Shown in pieces: positions 12,196 through 24,940 of a DNA stretch of 64,000 nucleotides. Both the position numbers and the translations under genes were made by a program. The notes beneath the pieces are model-generated. The model had not been told where the DNA came from and searched no databases. It saw only the letters and a list, made by a program, of their open reading frames with translations. Numbering within the stretch: the first letter of the stretch is position 1; every line of letters begins with the position of its first letter. The stretch is from assembly GCA_003993805.1 (NCBI GenBank), contig RSEF01000004.1, forward strand, positions 24,463,841 through 24,527,840. The letters run 5' to 3'. Origin of the DNA: Himantopus leucocephalus (taxonomy: Eukaryota; Chordata; Aves; Charadriiformes; Recurvirostridae).

Positions 12196-15100
12196 GTAAG
12201 TCAGGTTTCACTCTGTAATTTAACTCAGTGTTCTTCTCTGAAAATGAACAATAATCTGGGGTCTTGTACCTTCTAGGGCTTATGCCTGCGAGTTGTCACC
12301 TGTTCCTTTCTGTCACTACTTCCCCAAATCCTTGCGAATATAACTTCATAGATCTGCCTCGGGACCTCCTGTTCTCCTCACCCAGGAAAGCTGCTGAGCA
12401 TGGGAGATTTCTGCCTGTGTAAAATGCCTGGGGGTTCACGTCTCCTGCAGTGCAGGACTTTGGTCTAGTCGCTGCCGTGTGTTTCCATCCCTACCACAAC
12501 ATTAAGGCTTTTGTGACTTCGCCTTTGAGATTTACTTTTGTTTCAACATTTGTTAAAATCTAGGATCATTTTTTTTTTACTCTTTGTATGTCTACCTTCA
12601 AACAATTGATTTAAAGAAAAACACAGAAAAGAAATTTAAAGCACTTGAAAATAACTGCTAGCTAGGCTGAGGTCAGATTTGGGATAAGTAGTCAACAGAA
12701 GGAGACAAATCAGCTGTGCAAGCGTATTGAATAATTCTGAAAGGGTGACATCATGTGAAATATATGCACTTATGTGACCCTGCCACCATTATTGCAGGTA
12801 ATGTTTTGGGACTGAAAAGTCATTACAGTCATGCTGAATAAACTAGCTAGAGAGCTGCCTTAGGCCAGTTCCGTCTCAATCCTTTCTGATATGGTAATGC
12901 ACAGAGTTTTTTTATTTCTTACACTGTCATGGATTATTTGTAAGACTTTCGCAGTTACAAACCTGGCTAATTGCTTAATTTAAAGATTGAACTAAGTATG
13001 CTTCATGAAATGCAAAGCTCTTCATATGATCAAACATAACACAGAAATCAGAAAAGTTTTATTACTTCCCTGATTTGAGATATTTGAAGTTCCAGTTAGT
13101 GAGTAAGTTCAGCTTTGAGTGATGTTCCCCAAGAGTATCTTTATCATTTATATCAGTGATGGTCTTCTGAAGATGTCCAATTGGAAGCCTTTTAGGTATT
13201 TGGCTAGTTTAGCAACCATTTGGTAAATGTCAAAGGGTGAAGGCTGCAACTGGGTCAGCAGGGCAGAGAGCCGACGGGGCAGAACAGAAGACAATGTGAT
13301 ACTTGTAACTTCACCCCTGAGACCCCTCTGCAAATAGAGACTTTTTTCTTTGAAATGTCTGCATCAAATCCAGTAATTCTTTTGCTGTTCTCGTGCTCTA
13401 CCAAAATGTATAATGGTTTGTGGTGTTGACAACTCCAGTCAAAACAGTATTTAAAAGAAAAATGTGAGCAACTCTTCATACTGAGGTCACATTCTCTATG
13501 CAAAAGTATAGAGCATTAGAAAAGTTCAAAATATAAATGAGTTTCACAAATCAAACTTTTCCCCTGTGTGGCTGAGCACATCTGTTATGAATAAGAAGTT
13601 TCATAAATCATTGGAGACAGAAAAAAATGACCATTCTCAGATCTCTCAAAAAAATGCATAAAATCTCCTCTCATTCAGTTAAAGATGTAAATTTTTAAAA
13701 TTCAGGGTCATTACCTCTGCATTGATCCATATAAAAATCTACAATGGTGCCTTGTGTTTGTGGCTTTCAAATGTCGGTTTAGCTACTGGCACTTTTAAGG
13801 AGCTCAATTACTTGGTAGAAAAGTTTTAAACAAGAGGGAGGGATAACAGTGGGACAGAATATTACAGAATTGACACAGTAGAGTCTTTCTGGTACTGGTA
13901 ATGTGCTGTCATCTGCTCTGCTTCTACCTTTTATTTTTACGAAGTTGAAAACAAGTTTACCAACAACATGAGATATATATTGAGTTTATAGAAATTATAC
14001 AGATTGAAAACTTGGTTATTACAGTGGTTAGCTTGCGCACTATTTAAAGAAGAGGTTTTGTGATGATCTTGGCCTGAAATACTTAAAGGTAGCTGTGCAA
14101 AACCTCCCTATTTATTCCAGTTCAAGGAGTAATTACGAGCTCTTTTTATCTTATCATAGTTCTTGTGGCTACCCTTTCCAGAAGCTAGCTGTGCACACTG
14201 AAGAGAAACAGAAACTACTAAGCCAGGCTGAGATTTTTAAGGGTAAACACTAGCTCTTCATCAAATCCAATTCTTTCTTACTGTAGTCTATAAGCAGTGT
14301 TGCAAACAACATGGGTGACATAGGAAATTTTGCTGTCGCAGCACACTGTCACACTGAGTAGCAGCAATTTCTAAGGCACTGAGACCAGTGTGATCAGGCA
14401 GAACAGAATTAAAAACCAATTCTCTGCCATGAATCCTAGGTGTAAACACAAGCTGTTCCATGAAGACCTGCTCAAAAGCCTGTCAAGGCTGACAGAAAGA
14501 GTTGGGCATTCAGCGAGTTTGATGAGGGCTACTGAGGGTACAGGAAATCGCCCCTTCTTGCTTTTGCTTTGAGCCATTCAGAGGACATAACCTGGCCTGT
14601 GAAAAAAGTCTGGCCTTTCTTCAGGGCATCAGGCAGTATATCCAGTCAGACTACTCTCAGCACTACAGGGGTTCCACAAGTGGTGTCCATAAAGAGCATT
14701 GCTAATATTCTCAAATCACTTTGTGAAACCAAACTTGTCTAAAAATGAGAATTTTCTTCTCCCTGCTTCTTTCCTCAAGCCGTTCAATAAGCATTAGAGA
14801 AACCATCTATCTCTTTCTAAAAGAACTGTATTTCATTCTGTCATCCCATAATTGATCAGAAGGATAAAGCCATGACATATTTGCTTAAATCATGACCTGC
14901 TGTAGGATTCACAAAAAATAACTCTACCTTGTAACAGTCTATTTATCCTGAGATATTACTGACTTACTGAGATAGTACTGAAACAAAAATCCTGGATATG
15001 ACTCCTTGCTTGAAACTAACTTCTAAAAACACATTGACCTCTCTGCTTAGATCTGTGGCTCTGTTAAGGAAATGACAGACAAACAGAGAAACTTTTGGAA

Positions 15101-16233
15101 AAGTTCATTATCACAAATTCTGGCCAAATAACGATATTGGTATGTTTTATTATAACAGTTCTGGGAGTGTGGCTTGCAGAGTAGGCTTCAAAAGTTGCTA
15201 GTGATCTCATTTTTTTCAGGCATGGAATGTTCAAGGTAGGGGTATTACCTGGATGCAGTTATCCAGGCTCAGTGGTTTATATGCTGTGCAGAACTCCAGT
15301 CCCGCAGGACCTTAAAGTAACATATGCTTATAACAGCATAACAGTGCTGTCAAGAGATTTGTAGAAGGAAAAGCCTCAGAGCCTGGTGACAAAAACACGT
15401 GCTTAGGGCAAGGCTGTTATAAAATATATTAAATTCCTCCTAATTCTTATATTTAATATATTTAGGATATTTAAGTCTCCCTCTTCCTCATTCTTCCACC
15501 AAAAAAACCCAAACCAGTCAACCAATGGTAGAGATTGCCCCCATATGCAACATTGGTGCTGTATTTAGAGGCTGAAGAATGTAGGCACAGAGCACAAGGA
15601 CCGACCCAGCAAGGTACCAGCTCTCCCAACCATGTGTCTAAGTGAGTGAATCTGAGCTATTTATTGCAGGCTGTTTCACTTCTCTAAACTATCTTCTTGT
15701 TCCAACACAAGTCCTACATACTTGACCTCTGCAGTTTTACTTGGATGTTGAAACTTTTAAAGCAAATAATACGATGTTTCATCAGACACAATTCAAAAAT
15801 ATCAGCAGTCATCACTGAAACACTTCTTGAGTACCTTCAGTCTACCTATAAAGTATGCAGTGAACTTTACTCTCGCAATATTTCATAGCTTTCGGTATCT
15901 AAAAGTGATTTTTTAAATTGTATATTGATCATAAACTAAATATTTTTAGAAGACAGCATGTCAGAATAAGCTCTCTTGGACTGTGAACATGTCATCAACC
16001 AGACCAAGTGCAAGCTTTGACTGGAGGACAGAGATGTGTTCCAGAAAAAGGGTGAACTCACTTTTCACTGATGAATGACTAATAATTGCTACTGATACTT
16101 CTGTGATTTATGTGGAAGTTCTCCAGTTGCTGACAGTAAACTTTTAACTCAAAGCACCATCAAAAGATGTAGATATAGGCAATTATTTTATAACTGCTTC
16201 AAAAATAAAACTTTATTAAGGCAATCTTTTTAG
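12196..16233. other. Non-coding AT-rich sequence
   Basis: No supported gene. The part nearest the right edge (15950-16078) has an open plus-strand frame ending in a stop, treated with the decayed-frame observation in the findings. Nothing else stands out. Confidence 0.45.
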
Positions 16234-16307
16234 AGAAATGTGAAAATACAGAAAATGACAAGGTGGCCTCTGAAGAAGTAATCAAAGCATACCAATGTTA
16301 TCTACAG
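16234..16307 (+). other. Candidate coding exon, 74 nt
   Basis: A T-rich acceptor (ggcaatctttttag) precedes 74 bases ending in CAG|GTAATT. One frame is open for 24 codons and includes ENDKVASEEVIKAYQCYLQ, a hydrophilic helix-like peptide. The frame stays open for a further stretch beyond the donor, so the donor is not required to explain the opening. It is AT-rich and unidentified. It lies beside a longer frame with several stops, so it may be part of an old pseudogene rather than a functional exon. Confidence 0.18.
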
Positions 16308-18087
16308 GTAATTTATCTTGATATGACAATAAAGTACATGTCTTTATTTCCCAAGATTCCATAAATGATTTGATATATCTTGGCTGAGATTGAGACTTAT
16401 CTAATGCTAATAATATCCTAGTTATGTCTCAGCAGAAGAAACAAATATTGACAGATAAAGTTGTTTTGCCCTGTGGACACTGGTGTCTTTGATTAAAGAT
16501 TTATCAGAATGTTTCTGAGCTTCCTGACTGCACAACAGAGAAGGGAATCCTCTATTGTTCAGAAGACATCAGTGAAGCTACAGTAGGAACATTTGACAAA
16601 TGTAGGAATACTACATCACTTTGTTTGAACAATGTTAGCTCTTGGACACCAATTTGTTCACAAATGGATGGAAAATGAAAATGACTACCTGTCCATACTA
16701 ATTATGTGCTCTATTTGGAATTTTACATGTTGAATAATACAGCAAAAAGATATTATAGGTTTTGAAATAAAGTTTTCCAACTCAGAGTTTCAGAATGCAG
16801 GGACTATGTTTATATTGATTTTTAATACAGATACTGAGTATTTGTAGACTTTCTGTCACAGCCTTTTGCAATAAGAATCATTCCAGTGAAAACAGTTAAT
16901 GCTTAGAGAGATCCAACTTATTTTAGCATCTTGATGATAGTTCCTGGATCTTGAACATAAGAATACACAGATGACCATTAAGTTTAATAAAAGACAACTC
17001 ATGTGGTTTCCATTATTAGAGTGAAAGAGCAATTAATCTTACATTTATGTGCTGCAATGTTTGCAAAATAGATAAGAAGGACGATTTCATAGGAAGCCAG
17101 TAAGGTCAGATTCTTCAGCAATATATCAGGGAAACTGGCAGAAATTAGGCAAGGGGCCAATGTCAGACCTCTGTTTAGTCAGGACTTTGATCAAAGTGGT
17201 GTTACTGCAGAACAGTACTATATCAGTTCTAGACCAGTACATCTGCTTGGAAATTATCAGGAAGATAATGTTATGAAACCTGTAACTACATCTTGCAAGG
17301 GTTTTTCTGAGGCATACCTAATCAGCCAGTAAATGGAATGGGACTGCTTATGGTAAACAAACTACTGCCCTAATTATGAACACAGTTGTAGCATTGCCTA
17401 CTCACATGTGGCTGACAAGACGCAGAGGAGGCAGGAATCACACTCTGATACTAGCATCCATATGAAAATAAGGGGCATATACACACATGCACACACAAAA
17501 AGTTGAAGCCCTGGCTTTTGTATTTCATTACTACCATTTCATAACCACCATTCATTTAATAGACACTGGGAAAATGCTCTGAAAGCAGTTCAGGCTATAG
17601 AAAGAGACACCCGTGAAAGAAAAGGTAGAAATGTAATTTGAAACTGAACTACTTTTATTCTCTCCTTTGCCCCCTTCAGTGCCACAACCAGAACAGAATC
17701 AATTAAGATTTTACCAGTTTTGGAAAGGGAAAAAAAGCAATCTTTTGTTTAGAACTCTCATTGTTATTTGTCAACACTCATGACAGGACTATTTAAAATA
17801 ATATAAGATTTTTTTCCCTTCAGCGAGCACATAAGAGCTTCATGAAATTGCCTTCATGTACCATTGTCAGGATCAGCAGGAGTCTGAGTTGCTGAGCAAC
17901 CATCTTCCTTATCAGCTGTAATACATCTTTTAACTACTAGAAAGAACTACTGATGGATTGACCAGAAAAGAAAAAGCAAAAGAGCAGGAACTACTAGATA
18001 CTGAATTGAGCAACTATAATATTAATCAATTTTGACAGATAAGTAATGAAAATTCACTTCCTTATGAATTGTATCTTAAAAGCTCAC
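16308..18087. other. Non-coding, with a possible decayed coding frame
   Basis: The plus strand has a 61-codon open stretch at 16493-16675, interrupted on either side by stops. Otherwise AT-rich sequence with a short CA-rich tract near 17480. No functional gene is supported. Confidence 0.4.
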
Positions 18088-18168
18088 CTGCCTTTGAAAA
18101 CGATGTATTGTTCCATCAGTGTGCTTATCAAGCTTTCATAATACCGCTTTGTCAGGTCAGAACACTGC
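18088..18168 (-). CDS. Candidate coding exon, 81 nt, phase 2-2
   Basis: On the minus strand a strong acceptor (ccattatcatttgtttctcag) leads into 81 bases ending in the strong donor CAG|GTGAGC. Only one frame is open. It begins with one base of a split codon, ends with two, and contains RYYESLISTLMEQYIVFKG. The residue mix (aromatic, charged and aliphatic in a helix-like pattern) looks more like real protein than most chance frames here. Its entry phase matches the exit phase of 28722-28809, which would lie upstream in the same transcript. I do not recognise the family. This is among the best-supported coding exons in the window, although unproven. Confidence 0.38.
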
Positions 18169-19193
18169 CTGAGAAACAAATGATAATGGGCTAAATTATG
18201 TAGGAGTTTGAATATGTCAAACCTGCATACAAGCTGTTAGTGAATGTAGGGTAATACTGATACTTATTAATTATATTGCAAGTGCCTTTAGAGGCCTCCT
18301 CAAAGCCTGCTAAGGCACCTGTGAGGAGAGAATTGGGGAACCTGTTATGCCACGTGAGCGCTGACATGGGTCTGCCCGAGGCATTTGCAGGGGCAAAATG
18401 AGCATCTTCCTAGGGCAATTAGTTGCTGCAGACATCCTGACTGATCTGCTTTCCTGAAGCTATGGCAAGTCACAAGGCTGGAGAACCCTGGATTTTGGAG
18501 TTTTTGTATTTTGATGGGTCAGTTTCTTGTCCAAGGAGTACAAAAGCAATGATTTTGTAAAAAAGGAAATACTGTCTGCATAGAGTCCTGCTCTGGGGAA
18601 AAAAAGAATGTGGAAAGGGAGATAAGGAGATAAAGAATGAAAATATTTTATGTGCTTGTGAGAGCTGGCACCATCTTCTCTTCACTTAAAACATCACCTA
18701 AAGGTATCCTTTCCTAGATTTGTCAGTAACAGTGAATAAAGACATAGTCTTGTCTGTAAGCATGTAGTTAATACAGCAACAGTATTGGTACTGGATGAAA
18801 TGCTAAAAATGAACAGATCAAGAAAGCATTTTTTTCTAGTCAGCATATGAGCCTTGTTGAGGCGAATCCATGACCCTGCCTCCTGGAGACACATAAATTT
18901 AGATGACTGCAAACAGCTTGTTATTTTTCTTTCGTCCAATTCCCAGGGTGTGGCACACCCTTAATATAGGGCACAGTTTTCAGATCTCAGCTCCATGAGC
19001 TGATGTAGACCTTTTAGGCATGCATAAGGAAGAGAAGATTTAGTTTTTCAAGATCCCAAGACCATCTATGTTTAGTCACTGAATGACAGCTGCTGTCACA
19101 CAACTTATTCATTGACTGCAAGCAATGACTGGGAAGACAAATCTGGAAATAATAATTTACTTGTGGAAACACAGAATGACCTTCTAAAAAAAA
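18169..19193. other. Non-coding sequence
   Basis: No supported gene. A minus-strand open frame at 18694-18939 lacks a good acceptor and donor pair. The interval 18280-18480 is mildly GC-richer without a recognised element. Confidence 0.45.
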
Positions 19194-19283
19194 AGTATCC
19201 TGGTGTGTTGGTGACAATTTAAGCCTTAATTGTACTCAATAGTGGCCACTACTGAGTACAAATGTCACCAACCCTCACATACT
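19194..19283. repeat. Large imperfect foldback with 32-bp near-perfect palindrome
   Basis: The core 19230-19261 is a palindrome with 15 of 16 positions pairing and no loop beyond its central ggcc; the left half is ttgtactcaatagtgg and the only mismatch is the A at 19239. Outside it, gttggtgaca (19207-19216) pairs perfectly with tgtcaccaac (19263-19272), the left arm carrying about 12 extra bases. Further out, agtat (19194-19198) pairs with atact (19279-19283). The structure could be a small inverted-repeat transposon remnant, a cruciform-forming site, or a hairpin RNA precursor. No transposase and no target duplication were seen. Confidence 0.75.
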
Positions 19284-22200
19284 GAAGGCAATTTGCAAAC
19301 TAAATGTGGTAATTCTTAGATTGGTTTAGCAGCTTGATAAATGCTTCTGTTCTTTACTCTTCATAAGTCTGTGGACAGTACAGAAATTGTTAAATAGTCA
19401 CTGAACAGCCATCAGAAGAGGTGTTCTGGACCTGTAATAGGATTGTTATTCCATTCAAATTAATTTAATTTGTATTTCTGGTGGCAATTCACCAATTTAC
19501 ATTATTTTCCTTTCATCTGAGAGCAATGGAATATTAAATCAGTTGCATTTTTTTTTTCTATTTGCTGCTTGCCAGCACAGATAAGAACTTCAGGTGATTT
19601 TTAAGAAAAAACTAAACACAAGCTGTTTTGAATAAAAAATTGTTCACCTTGAAATTTGTGGTTGCTATTGAGTGTATAAATTACCAGAATTAAAGACTTA
19701 TTTCTATTAGAAAAACTTAGTAAGCAGGACTGTTCCATGAGCTCTCTTACCTAGGCTTTTCTACTGGAAACAGAAGCTGAAGCAGATTCAGAAGTCATAA
19801 ATATATTTTTCTCTGAAAAATGCGTTAACATCTTTGATCATTTTGATACCCATTTTTATCAGCTGAATTTGGCTACCAGAAGGCAGGCTTCAGGGCTAGC
19901 ATGAGTATTGCTAAAAAGGATGAAAAATATTGTTCTTATGACTGTTGCAATATGTTTTTATTAATTGTCACTTGGATAACTTGTCCATGGTCATAACTGC
20001 TTTACATATTATCACTGAGGACTTCATCTCAAAACTGCTGTATAGAATTAGAGCAACATGAATTGAATTACAGTTTTTATTTGCCAAGTTACTAATCAGG
20101 AATGGGAATCAACTTGTCATAAAAAAAGAAATTGTGGGTAAAACCACTTACCCAACAAATACTAATTATTAAAAAAAGCAAAGACCTCTCTCATTTTGAC
20201 ACTTATAGAGACATTTCTTTCATGGAATTGAAGTCTGTGGGCTGAACAGAAGAAAAATGCTGAACTTATCTGACAGTTAAAAATACTGTGCCCTTAACAT
20301 ATACAAAAATACCGTGATACTGAAGAGAATATTAAGCTTGAGGAAAAGGAAACATGTTCATCATTCACATCCCTCCTAAGGAAGCTCTGCTATAAATGCA
20401 GTTCATACTAGAGTTAAACTCCAAATAGTAATAACAATTGAAACATCCACCAGTGTCACTCTTTCCCTCGAGGATGCAAAGGCTCTGAATGCCACATAAA
20501 GCAGGGCACCGAAAATGTAAACTTTAACCATGGGATTTTGTGAGCTTTCATCTATTCTTGTTTTGCTCTTGGCAAAACTTTAAAGAACTGGCTAGCTTGT
20601 ATCTACATTTAAATGTGGGTTAATAGGAAAAATGTGCAGGGACATTGATAACGTAATTGCAAAATAGATTAAAGTGCATCTTATCAGTAAAATACTCCGT
20701 CTATGCACATTTTGGAGTGGAGAAGGTACAGGGACTTCCTGCTGGTGCTTTAATCTTTTCCAATAGCCAGTATGAAGTCCTGTTTGAAAAGGGTCAAATA
20801 CTTGCTGAAGTTTTGTACTTGTGTATGCACATTTATATCATCATACACTGCATTATTGATTCACTATACAGAATGCACAGATAAGAAAGTTCAGCTTTGA
20901 TACAACATGGGCTGTGATCTGTAGGAATTTGATGGTCAAAAGCACTTCGTAGACCATCCTTTCTTGAGGCAGAAAAAATATTGACAGCCTCTGACAGTTT
21001 TCCAACATATTGTTGGAAGCTTCTTCATTGGATGCATTCTTACCACTGCCCTGGGAACAAACTATTAAGTACAATTCACCAAAACTATCCTCTTCGTTCT
21101 CTGAACAAATACTACTGTGCTATGAGTGATCAGTACCCCATTGGTACCAATGAATGAACCTGAAGTTTCAAGGGCACTTGAGATTGTAAGTTCTTCCTCA
21201 TGTAGGCTTTCACATCTTAGGAAAGTGATGATGCTGAAGGTGGTATGAGCAACTGAGTGTTATGGAAGAATGAACGAATACAGGCTTTCATTCATGCCTT
21301 GGCTTCATCTCAAATATATCTCGTTGTCAGCAAGACGTCAGAGAGGATACTGCAATTAGGAATATCTTGCTTACATGGAAATTTGTTCCCCCCGTAGAAA
21401 AGCAAATAGCAGTAGGCTGGAGAAAGCACAAGAACCAGTTCATTGCTGAGAAGTAATCTGAATTAGGTCAGAAAGTTTTTAACATCTGAACTTAAACAGA
21501 TGTTTTCTGATGCTTGCTGAAAGTTACGGGACTATAAAGGAGCATGTGTTTTGTTAAAAACTGTGTTGCCCAAGAAAACAATGGATTGTCAAAACGCTCA
21601 TGTGAATTTAAACCATGTTTTTACTGGCTAGTATCAAGGAATAAAACAAAGGTCTCCAACAGAAATCACACTTTTCGTAATAAAAGTAATTTCCTAAGAA
21701 AGATTCATTTTAGAGCATTAACAACTGTAAAACCCTTTCTAATTACAAAAGTACCTCACTAAAAAGACAGTTACCTTGAAAGTCAGAAAGGAAAGATGAC
21801 CATCTGCTACTAATTTTCTCAAGTGTATTTTAAAAGCTGGTGTAAAAGCAGCGAGTGCTAAAGGAGAAATCTCTTTAAAATTCTTGCTAAAGAATGTTTT
21901 CATAAAAAAATTCTAGCAAAAAGGCTTTGTTTTTCAATTTTGAATGTGTACTTTTTTCACAGTGAAAAGTTTAACTCTGACCAGCATGAGAATCACCTAC
22001 AGAATTGCTTGCTTAAAAATGCTCTTACCAATATTAAAACATTTCAATAAGAACTAATTTTGTATTTATTAACTATTTCCAAATTATGTAAGTTTTTGGT
22101 CAATAGAGCAGAAAAACATATAATCTGTAAGCCTCAGCTTGTGTTCTTTTCTATTGTTGAATAAGAGTAGACAGTAGCTTTTAAGTAGTAGAAAATAAAT

Positions 22201-24677
22201 ATATAACTAGGCAATGCATTTCTTAGCTGTTTCAGGCCTTCTTGCACATTTCCATGACACAATGTCTGCAAATACAATGGCATAATGCCCACTTGGGAAA
22301 AGACTGGAATGCTATTTGTTCCCAAAACTGCATTTCCTTGTAAGGGAACAAGCTTAACTTGGCAAACAGTTTCTAACCTTTCACTACATTTTCAGATAAA
22401 ATCAAGGTTGTCTTTTTTACTTTTTGTTTTTTTTAAAGATCAGAGGATTAGGGAAGGAGAATTAAACATCTTTCTATGGTTGGTAATACTGAACACAAAG
22501 AATATTCTTCCTTTCACTGATCCTCAGAAGTTCATTCTTAATGGTTCATAAACAAGACATGTCAAGAGTTATTTCTTAATTTATATAAATAGCTACATAT
22601 TTAAACCTAACAACGACTTCAATCCCTCCTAATAAAATGCTTCGTGAAGCTGCATCAGTACAGTATAACACAGAGTTGCAGTGATAAGAAAAAGCATACA
22701 GTCTATGAACGGATGCTGCTCTATAAATGTTTATAGGATAATAAAGATCTACTTAATTGCATGGTCTGACAAACTATTTTTTAATTTTCTGCAGCTGACT
22801 AGTATTTCTTCCAGAACAGCAGCAATTCCAGAAACGGCCTTGTGGGAAAGAGCTGAAAAGTTGTATACTGCATTGATACTGCCTCTGAATTTGGATCCAA
22901 AATAACTCTTCAAGCATTTGTTAAGTGCTTGACATTATGCCTAGGATAAAGCCATAACATAACATGAAGCACCTAGTTCCTTTAGAGGTTAACGTTTTCA
23001 GTAATTTTACTTGAACAAAAAAATAATTTAGCTGTACTTCATTTAAAACACCCTCCCCCTTTTCATGCATTACTCTTTTAATGGCAAAGGGAAGATTTCG
23101 AAGATGGATAACATCCCAGTAAGGAGGAAAGAAAAATAACGGAAAATGCTTCATGTTTTTAGAGCAACAGCAGGTCAAAAAACTGGAAGCAGGGGGAGAT
23201 TAACCAAAAAGGGAGCTGGGCTAAGGCATAGACTAAAAGCCCATGAAAAAAAAGATCTGTGACTGGAAGACCAGAAAATAAATTTGGGAAGTGAAATGGA
23301 ATCGGAGAAAAGGCTCTGACCATGAATTGGGCTGAGCAATGAACAGTTGAAGTCTCAGCTGCCAGAGACACAGATGATATTCCTGTGCAGCAACTGGGCT
23401 CACACCTAACCTCACGCCTAACCTCCTGGCTCAATTGTTACTCTTGCTGTACACTCTTTCCTCCCTTGCAAGCCTGCACTTTCTTCAGACTTTGTAAGTA
23501 AGGTCTCCATTTTTGCCTGGAGAGAAGACACTCAATTTATGACACTGATGAAACAAGAATCACTGAGATACAGAAGCCTGGCAAAAGTTGATGCTTCCTT
23601 GGATTTACCAGTCATCATTGGTGAAAGCTGGGCCTGAGCCCTTTCCTGCGTAAACCTTGAGCAGTATAGAGATGCAGTAGGCTGCAAGGAGTCTGTGTTC
23701 CACATTTAAAGTGAATACATACAGATTTAAAAGCTTTCTGTGGAACTGAGGAGTTTGCGTGGTCTTTCAGTGCTGCTTCAATATCTGCCTGTATGCTAAC
23801 GCACAAAATTCATCCTCATGAAGCAAGCAACTAGAAAGTTCTTAAACATCTCAAGGCTTGCAAACATTCAGTCCTATACCTTGCATATCCTCAGTTTACA
23901 GCTGCACATGTACAAAAATAGCCCTTGAAAAGTTTACCTAATGAATCAGTTCAGTGAAAGAACACTTTACAAAGGGGCATACAAAACCTATATTATCCAT
24001 TTTCTCCTATTAAAGGAAAAACAAATCTTTAGGAAACATCTGGCTTCCCAGAATCTGTAGGAAGTCTATGGTTAACTCCCTCTACAGCAGCTTAAGAAGT
24101 ATTTGTTAACTTGTATAGGAGTATTTTAATAAAGCAGTAGACATGCTCTTTCTCAGGGAAATTGCAGTGATGGATAAGACACTTATGCAAAATGGACATG
24201 TTTACTTGCTGTGCCTAAAGCTGCTGCAGCAGGCAAAATAGAGTGCTAAACAAGTGTGATGATACAGAGCAGTGTGAGCTGATACTGAATACAATGATAC
24301 TAAACTTCAACAGGGCAATTAGCCCAAGTTACTACATCTGTTTACAGCTAAGCCTTTGTAAGGACAACATTTGCGCTCAGTCCTACTCAGTTCTCTATCA
24401 CTAATACAAAATTAAGTCTAGGTATTTGGGAGGCAGGGGGGAGAAGAGGTGGGATGCTGAAAAAGAATAATTTGATTTTCATCCAGAAAGCAGTACCAGA
24501 AAAGCTCCGACCTTAAATTGTATTTCAGAAGCTTGAGAAAACACCAGCTTTTTGGCAAGACAGTCTTTTAACAGCTGAACCATGGAAGAAGTCCCAAGAG
24601 GCATTTCACAGCTGGAAGGCTACCTACATCTATTAGATTCAGGCCAGATTACAGACAGAACTCAGTTTTAAAACGTT
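19284..24677. other. Non-coding AT-rich sequence
   Basis: No supported gene over this long stretch. Open frames on both strands are short and lack paired splice signals, including a splice-like GTG|GTAAGA on the minus strand near 21043 with only a 7- or 18-base exon behind it. A 14-bp palindrome lies at 21139-21152. Confidence 0.45.
21139..21152. repeat. Perfect 14-bp palindrome
   Basis: cattggtaccaatg equals its own reverse complement. It could be a dimeric factor site or chance; it is short enough that one such site in 64 kb is not remarkable. Confidence 0.7.
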
Positions 24678-24694
24678 TGCTGCCATCTAGTGTC
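24678..24694 (-). promoter_or_regulatory. CTCF-like binding site
   Basis: The minus strand reads gacactagatggcagca, close to the known vertebrate CTCF core of the CCACTAGATGGCAG type with one mismatch at the first C. CTCF binds such sites to anchor chromatin loops and insulate domains. Orientation is minus. The site overlaps the acceptor of the possible last exon that follows, so the two readings may compete. Confidence 0.45.
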
Positions 24695-24875
24695 TTTAAA
24701 TCCGTTTTCAACCGTGAAAAAAGTGGCCATCTTAGTTGACCAATTACTGCAGAAGATGAAGTGGGTATCAGTACACTATTCTGCAGCTGACACTGCAGAG
24801 GAAGACAAACTAAATTATGCTTTATGTCAACTCAGGGACTTGCTTGGTGTAGAATCAGGATGGGAGGTCCTTTAA
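24691..24875 (+). CDS. Candidate last coding exon with nearby poly(A) signal
   Basis: A moderate acceptor (gtttgctgccatctag) is followed by an open frame of about 60 codons to a TAA. The frame includes KKVAILVDQLLQKMKW near the start and DKLNYALCQLRDLLGVESG near the end, with an amphipathic helix-like pattern and an acidic stretch between. AATAAA at 24935-24940 is 60 bases past the stop, the spacing expected for a short 3' UTR. There is no ATG at the head of the frame, so it would have to be spliced in, in phase 1. No homologue is recognised, and AATAAA is common in AT-rich DNA. Confidence 0.33.
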
Positions 24876-24934
24876 AAGTAGTACCTGCAAGGCCCTGCTA
24901 ATGAGTTTTGGTTTATATCAGCTTAGTAACAAGA

Positions 24935-24940
24935 AATAAA
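24935..24940 (+). terminator. Possible poly(A) signal
   Basis: A canonical AATAAA hexamer downstream of the open frame ending at 24875. It is the only feature suggesting a transcript end there; the downstream GT-rich element is weak. Confidence 0.25.
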
